Shown here: positions 6,690-10,358 of the stretch, piece by piece
Layout of the letters: the number at the start of each line of letters is the position of its first letter
Numbering within the stretch: position 1 is the stretch's first letter
Assembly (NCBI GenBank): GCA_016180705.1
Contig: JACPAU010000201.1
Span: 1-10,358, forward strand
Source: Candidatus Methylomirabilota bacterium
Lineage (GTDB): Bacteria; Methylomirabilota; Methylomirabilia; Methylomirabilales; JACPAU01
Direction: 5' to 3'
DNA length: 10,358 bases
Made by a program: the position numbers and the translations under genes
Notes under the pieces: model-generated
Told to the model about the DNA's origin: nothing
Seen by the model: the letters and a program-made list of their open reading frames with translations, nothing else
Database searches by the model: none

Positions 6690-7658
6690 TTAGGAGCCGC
6701 CCGGAAGCCGGACCGCGGCACCCAGGTACTCGAACGACGCCACGATGTTGAGACGGTCCAGCCCCATGTTGTCCGGGAGCGCGGCATAGGGGGCGGCCCG
6801 GCGGACCGCCTCCACGGCGGCATCGTCCAGGATGGAGATGCCGGAGGAATCCGCCAGACGCAGGCGGGCGAGGCGCCCGTCCTGCCGGATGGCGAACTCG
6901 ATGACCAGTTTCCCCGTGAGGCCCCGCTCCTGAGCCAGCCGGGGGTACCGCCACTCCCGCTCGATCCGTCGCTGGACCTGCTCCAGGTAGGCCGCGTACT
7001 CGTGCGCGCGGGACTCCAGCGTGACGGTGGCCTCCCGGCCGCTCCCCTCCCCTTCCCGCCCGGCATCGTAGGGCCCCGGGACGGGGGTGAGGAGGGCGCG
7101 CCTGCTGAGCTCTGCGAGCTGCGCTCGAAGCGAGCGCCCGGGCGCGGAGGGCGCGGCGCCAGGCGGGGGTGTCGGGGCCTGTGCGGGGCGCCGGGGCGCC
7201 GACGGCGGCGCCTCCGGACGGCCCGCGGTCACGGGCGGAGCCGCTGCCTCGGGCGGGGCGAGGGGGACAGGCGGGGAAGACGGCTCCGGAGCGCGCCGGG
7301 ATTCGAGCGCGCGAGGCGCCGAGCCGGGCTCCGGGAGCGCCGGGACCGGACTCGTGGGCAGGCGGGGCGTGCCGCGACTCTCCGCCGAGCCGACGGGGCC
7401 GCTTCCCGGGCCAGGCGCCCTCGCCCGGCTGCTCGACCGCGCGATCGCCCTCGCACCCGCGGGAGGCGACTCCGGCCGGGGCGGGGGCGGCTGATCCACG
7501 AGGGGGCCAGCCGGCGGCTCCACGAAGCGGACCCGGAGGGGAGCCAGGTCCGGCAGCGGACCGGCGGGGGGCGCGAACTGGAGGAAGGCCAGGAAGGCGG
7601 CGTGTAGCAGCCCGGAGAGCGCCATGCACCAGGCGAGGGGCTGCGCCCGGAGGGTCAT
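6690..7658 (-). CDS. TonB-family energy-transducing protein (TonB C-terminal domain)
   Basis: A 322-residue protein of TonB architecture. A short basic N-terminus and one hydrophobic segment (about residues 9-28, WCMALSGLLHAAFLAFLQF) anchor it in the inner membrane. A very Pro/Ala-rich linker (about 29-175) would span the periplasm, followed by a polar stretch. The TonB C-terminal domain covers about 217-312, with EYAAYLEQVQRRIEREWRYP, GKLVIEFAIRQDGRL and DDAAVEAVRRAAPYAALP fitting the family pattern. TonB couples the proton motive force, through ExbB/ExbD, to outer-membrane receptors; related proteins have other envelope roles. No exbB, exbD or TonB-dependent receptor is in the window, so its partner is unknown. 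The open frame extends upstream to 7898 inside recN, but the ATG at 7658 is chosen because it overlaps the recN stop as TGATG and puts the membrane anchor at the N-terminus. The next gene follows directly after TAA in the same frame. Confidence 0.9.
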   Translation of the reverse strand: MTLRAQPLAWCMALSGLLHAAFLAFLQFAPPAGPLPDLAPLRVRFVEPPAGPLVDQPPPPRPESPPAGARAIARSSSRARAPGPGSGPVGSAESRGTPRLPTSPVPALPEPGSAPRALESRRAPEPSSPPVPLAPPEAAAPPVTAGRPEAPPSAPRRPAQAPTPPPGAAPSAPGRSLRAQLAELSRRALLTPVPGPYDAGREGEGSGREATVTLESRAHEYAAYLEQVQRRIEREWRYPRLAQERGLTGKLVIEFAIRQDGRLARLRLADSSGISILDDAAVEAVRRAAPYAALPDNMGLDRLNIVASFEYLGAAVRLPGGS

Positions 7659-9379
7659 CACCGCCCCCCGCGGCGCCCGGCCTTCCGCAGGCGGCCCGCC
7701 CGCTCCAGGATCGCCGCCGCGTGCTTCCGCGGCAGATCCGAGTCGCCGGCGGCCCCGAGCATCCGGGCGAGTTCGGCGACCCGATACTCCCCCTCGAGGC
7801 GGGAGAGTTCGGTCTCGGTCCGCCCGCCGCGCGTCCGCTTTTCGACCTGGTGGTGGGCGTCGGCCATCGCCGCGATCTGCGCCAGGTGCGTGACGCACAG
7901 GACCTGGCGCCTCGCCCCGACGGCCGCCAGCTTCCGCCCCACCACCTCCGCCATCCCGCCCCCGATCCCGCTGTCCACCTCGTCGAAGATGAGGGTCGGC
8001 GTCTCGTCGGCCTCCGCGAGCATCCCCTTCAGGGCGAGCATGATCCGGGACAGTTCCCCGCCCGACGCCACCTTGGCGAGCGGGCGGAGCTCCTCACCGG
8101 GGTTCACGCTGAGGAGAAACTCCGCCTCCTCGAGCCCGGTCGGCCGCACCGGCACGGGCTTCCCTTCCTCGACCGGCCCCCGGTGGAAACGCACCTCGAA
8201 GGTCGCCTTCGGCATCCCGAGCTCGCGCAGCTCCGCGAGGACGCCGTCGCGCAGCCGCGCCGCCGCCCCCTGGCGCCGGCGGGAGAGGCGGCGGCCCTGC
8301 TCCAAAAGGTCGGCGAAGCGCCGCGCCTCCTCGGCGGCCAGGGCCTTCAAGCGCTCCGGCGCCTCCTCGATCGTCGCCAGGTCGGCCGCCGCCGCCGCCC
8401 GGACCTGAAGGATTGCGGCGACGCTCCCCCCGTACTTTCGCTTCAGGCGCTCGATGGCATGCAGCCGGGTCTCGATCGTTTCCAGGCGCCCGGGGTCGAA
8501 GTCCACCTTGGATCGGTACCGGCGGACCTCGTCCGCCACGTCCTTCAGGAGCGTTTCGGCCTGGGCGCAGGACTCCTGGAGCGGCTTGAGATCGGGGTCG
8601 AAGCGGGCGGCTTCGGCCAGGCGGCCCGCCGCTCCCTTGAGGCCCGCCAGGAGCGCCCCCTCCTCCCCCTCGAGCAGGCCGTAGGCCTCCTCCACCAGCG
8701 CGAAGAGCCGCTCCGCATTGGCCAGGATCAGCCGCTCGGCCTGCAGCCGCTCCTCCTCCCCCGCCTCCAGGCGGGCGGCGTCAATCTCCTTGACCTGGAA
8801 CGCCAGGAAGTCCCGCCGGGCCGCCTGCTCGCGCGCGCCGCCCTCAAGCGCCGCCTGCTCGCGCCGGACGGTCTCCCATGCGAGGAACTGCTCCCGGAAG
8901 GCCGCCGCCTCCTCCGCCGTCCCGCCGAAGGCGTCGAGCAGCTCCAGCTGCCGGCGCGCGCTGAGGAGGAGCCGACCCTGGTGCTGCCCGTGGATGTCCA
9001 CGAGGCACTCCCCCAGCGCCCGGAGCGTTCCCGCCGGGACCATCTGGGCGTTCACGTAGGCGCGCCCCTTCCCCTCGCGCGGCAGGAGCCGGCGGAGGAT
9101 CAGCAGGCCGTCCTCGGGCAGAGTGAGCCCCGCCTCGGCGAGCGCCGCGGCCACGGCCGGGATGCCCGAGACGTCGAAGGCGGCCTCCACCGCCGCCTCC
9201 GCCGCGCCGGTCCGGATCAGGTCCGGGTCGCTCCGGGCCCCCAGGGCCAACGTCAGCGCGTCAATGACGATGGACTTCCCCGCCCCGGTCTCCCCCGTGA
9301 GCGCCGTGAGGCCGGGGCCGAACTCGGCCCGGACCTCCTCCACCAGCGCGATATTCCGGATGTGCAGCTCGCGGAGCAT
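7658..9379 (-). CDS. recN: DNA repair protein RecN (SMC-like ATPase)
   Basis: RecN is a cytosolic SMC-like ATPase that acts early at DNA double-strand breaks, holding ends and sister DNA together for RecA-dependent repair. The 573-residue protein has the full family layout. Walker A GETGAGKS is at residues 29-36 in the N-terminal head, and DIHGQHQ at 128-134 is the Q-loop region. A Glu/Ala/Arg-rich coiled-coil arm runs from about 155 to 375. The C-terminal head carries the ABC signature VASGGELSRIMLALK (437-451), Walker B LIFDEVDSGIGG (463-474) and the switch His in CVTHLAQ (H498). ARMLGA near 538-543 matches the RecN C-terminal consensus. It starts 4 bases after nadK; a purine-rich AAAGGG directly abuts the ATG, so initiation may depend on coupling to nadK. 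Its TGA shares one base with the ATG of the next gene (TGATG). No LexA box can be expected inside such a compact junction and none was seen. Confidence 0.97.
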   Translation of the reverse strand: MLRELHIRNIALVEEVRAEFGPGLTALTGETGAGKSIVIDALTLALGARSDPDLIRTGAAEAAVEAAFDVSGIPAVAAALAEAGLTLPEDGLLILRRLLPREGKGRAYVNAQMVPAGTLRALGECLVDIHGQHQGRLLLSARRQLELLDAFGGTAEEAAAFREQFLAWETVRREQAALEGGAREQAARRDFLAFQVKEIDAARLEAGEEERLQAERLILANAERLFALVEEAYGLLEGEEGALLAGLKGAAGRLAEAARFDPDLKPLQESCAQAETLLKDVADEVRRYRSKVDFDPGRLETIETRLHAIERLKRKYGGSVAAILQVRAAAAADLATIEEAPERLKALAAEEARRFADLLEQGRRLSRRRQGAAARLRDGVLAELRELGMPKATFEVRFHRGPVEEGKPVPVRPTGLEEAEFLLSVNPGEELRPLAKVASGGELSRIMLALKGMLAEADETPTLIFDEVDSGIGGGMAEVVGRKLAAVGARRQVLCVTHLAQIAAMADAHHQVEKRTRGGRTETELSRLEGEYRVAELARMLGAAGDSDLPRKHAAAILERAGRLRKAGRRGGR

Positions 9380-9383
9380 CCCT

Positions 9384-10256
9384 TTACCGCTCGCCCCACT
9401 TCAGTTTCGTGCGCAGGACCTGGTAGTACGACTTCTTCGGGGACGCGACGAGCGCGATCCGCTGCTGGGCCCGACGGACCTCGACCACGTCCCGGTACCG
9501 GAGAGAGAAGCCCACCTGGCCGTCCAGGGTGAGGAAGACGTCCTCGCCCTCCGAGCCCTGCACCACCTCCACCTTCGCCCCGGCCGGGAGGACTGCGGGC
9601 CGGTTGGTGAGCGTGTGGGGGCAGATCGGGATCAACACGAGCGCGTCGAGGGCGGGGTGGACGATGGGCCCACCGGCGGAGAGGCCGTAGGCCGTGGAGC
9701 CGGTGGGGGTCGAGAGGATGAGGCCGTCCGCCCGGTAGGTGGTGACGTACTCGCCGTCCATGTAGGTTTCCAGGTCCACGATGCGGGACATCGCCCCCTT
9801 GTTGATCACCGCATCGTTCAACACGGTGTATTCGGCGACCCGCGCCCCCTCCCGGTGGACGTGCACCTGAAGCATCATCCGGTGGCTGAGCCGCAGTTCC
9901 CCCCCGAGGATATCCCCGAGGAGCGGGAAGAGCTCCTCGAGGGTGATCTCGGTCAAAAACCCGAGGCCCCCCAGGTTCACTCCGAGGATCGGGACGTCCC
10001 GGCCGGCCACGAGGCGGGCCACGGACAGCAGCGTCCCGTCCCCCCCCAGCACGATGAGGAAGTCCACCCGAGCCGGGAGATCGGGCTTGGGGATTCCGAC
10101 CTCGGGCGCCTCTGCCAGGGCTGCCGTATCCTGGTCGAGGAGGATCACCCGCCCCCGCGCCTTCAGCCAGGGGATGAGCTGGCGCAGGACGTCCCGCGCC
10201 TCCGTCTTGTGCGGCTTGACGACGATCCCGATGGTCTTCAGTTCGCGCCGGCTCAT
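9384..10256 (-). CDS. nadK: NAD kinase (NAD(+)/ATP- or polyphosphate-dependent)
   Basis: Cytosolic enzyme that phosphorylates NAD to NADP, setting the NADP(H) pool. The 290-residue protein has the usual length. Visible hallmarks are GGDGT at residues 71-75 (phosphate-binding and catalytic loop, with the catalytic Asp in it), LGGLGFLTE at about 96-103, the Asn-Asp pair at 147-148 in VLNDAVINKG (NAD ribose contact), ADGLILSTPTGSTAY at 176-190 and LDGQ at 244-247. The C-terminus (SYYQVLRTKLKWGER) is typical of NadK from deltaproteobacteria, Nitrospirae and NC10-type bacteria. The start is an ATG in an ATGA overlap with the preceding gene, with GGGGGAG about 10 bases upstream. recN begins 4 bases after its TAA stop; nadK-recN pairing is widespread. 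Nothing is missing, and the assignment is secure. Confidence 0.97.
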   Translation of the reverse strand: MSRRELKTIGIVVKPHKTEARDVLRQLIPWLKARGRVILLDQDTAALAEAPEVGIPKPDLPARVDFLIVLGGDGTLLSVARLVAGRDVPILGVNLGGLGFLTEITLEELFPLLGDILGGELRLSHRMMLQVHVHREGARVAEYTVLNDAVINKGAMSRIVDLETYMDGEYVTTYRADGLILSTPTGSTAYGLSAGGPIVHPALDALVLIPICPHTLTNRPAVLPAGAKVEVVQGSEGEDVFLTLDGQVGFSLRYRDVVEVRRAQQRIALVASPKKSYYQVLRTKLKWGER

Positions 10257-10358
10257 GCGCCTACCGCTCCCCCGAGGGGGGCCTCCTCCCGGACGACGGC
10301 GTAGAGCATCTGGTCCATCGTCTGCCCGTCCTTGGTCACGCTCTTGCGCAGGCGGCCC
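10253..10358 (-). CDS. C-terminal fragment of an unidentified protein upstream of nadK
   Basis: Only the last 34 codons and a TGA stop are inside the window; the gene enters from the right edge. The visible tail is basic and then acidic (it contains MDQMLYAVVREE) and ends in a Gly/Ala-rich stretch. Its stop overlaps the nadK start in an ATGA arrangement (TGA at 10255-10253, ATG at 10256-10254), so the two are probably translationally coupled and co-transcribed. In many bacteria the gene before nadK is dxs or tlyA, but this tail does not look like the C-terminus of either as I know them. I do not recognise the family. The codon pattern is as GC-rich as the neighbours, and reading continues open to the edge, which supports it being real coding sequence. 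Confidence 0.6.
   Translation of the reverse strand, partial: GRLRKSVTKDGQTMDQMLYAVVREEAPLGGAVGA

Noticed and set aside
4800-7607. A 935-codon open frame on the plus strand, antisense to the acylase and TonB-like genes
   Set aside because: The translation is Arg/Gly/Glu/Pro-rich with no recognisable domain, and the minus strand carries clear family motifs across the same span. It is a shadow frame.
2932-7629. A single 1565-codon open frame on the minus strand
   Set aside because: Only its last ~430 codons look like a protein (the MFS transporter). The rest is Arg/Pro/Gly-rich out-of-frame reading of the acylase and TonB-like genes, caused by the scarcity of stops in GC-rich DNA.
6690-7898. 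Longer form of the TonB-like protein starting at 7898
   Set aside because: The extra 80 residues overlap recN, are Arg/Gly/Pro-rich, and would place the membrane anchor internally. The ATG at 7658 overlapping the recN stop fits better.
7169-9532. A 787-codon plus-strand open frame antisense to recN
   Set aside because: RecN motifs on the minus strand are complete; the plus-strand translation is low-complexity and has no family resemblance.

Overview
The window is very GC-rich, densely packed bacterial DNA. It holds nine complete genes and one 3'-terminal gene fragment, all on the minus strand, so transcription runs from high to low coordinates. The gene complement (NAD kinase with a KLKWG-type C-terminus, RecN, a TonB-like protein, a site-2 protease and a HypE-like AIR synthase protein) suits a high-GC Gram-negative-type lineage such as Methylomirabilota/Rokubacteria (NC10) or a deltaproteobacterial relative. 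That placement is an inference from gene content and style and is low confidence. I see no rRNA, tRNA, CRISPR array, insertion sequence or phage gene, and no gap between genes longer than about 90 bases.

Right-hand block (10358 down to 4320): an unidentified C-terminal fragment overlaps nadK by four bases. nadK is followed 4 bases later by recN, a common bacterial pairing. recN overlaps a TonB-C-domain protein by one base (TGATG), and a large penicillin-acylase-family Ntn hydrolase follows with no gap and in the same reading frame, a single TAA separating the two genes. The spacing says these genes are co-transcribed. The first two are housekeeping functions (NADP synthesis, double-strand break repair); the last two are envelope-directed accessory functions.

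An 89-base gap (4231-4319) holds the best regulatory signal in the window: a TTGACT / 17 bp / TATAAG sigma-70-type promoter on the minus strand. Just upstream, after the acylase stop codon, is a short perfect GC hairpin without a U-tract.

Left-hand block (4230 down to 21): a 12-TM-type MFS transporter, an M50 site-2 protease, a HypE-like AIR synthase protein without the HypE C-terminal cysteine motif, a stand-alone HEPN-domain protein and a MerF-like mercury transporter of 67 residues. Two junctions are GTGA overlaps and the other two gaps are under 20 bases, so this looks like one five-gene operon driven by the promoter at 4240-4268. Its common purpose is not evident from known pathways and it is the most interesting part of the window. 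The whole set does not match a named defence, toxin-antitoxin or hydrogenase-maturation system.

Start codons are uncertain for several genes: the MFS, AIR-synthase and HEPN genes each have a downstream in-frame start with better Shine-Dalgarno spacing.
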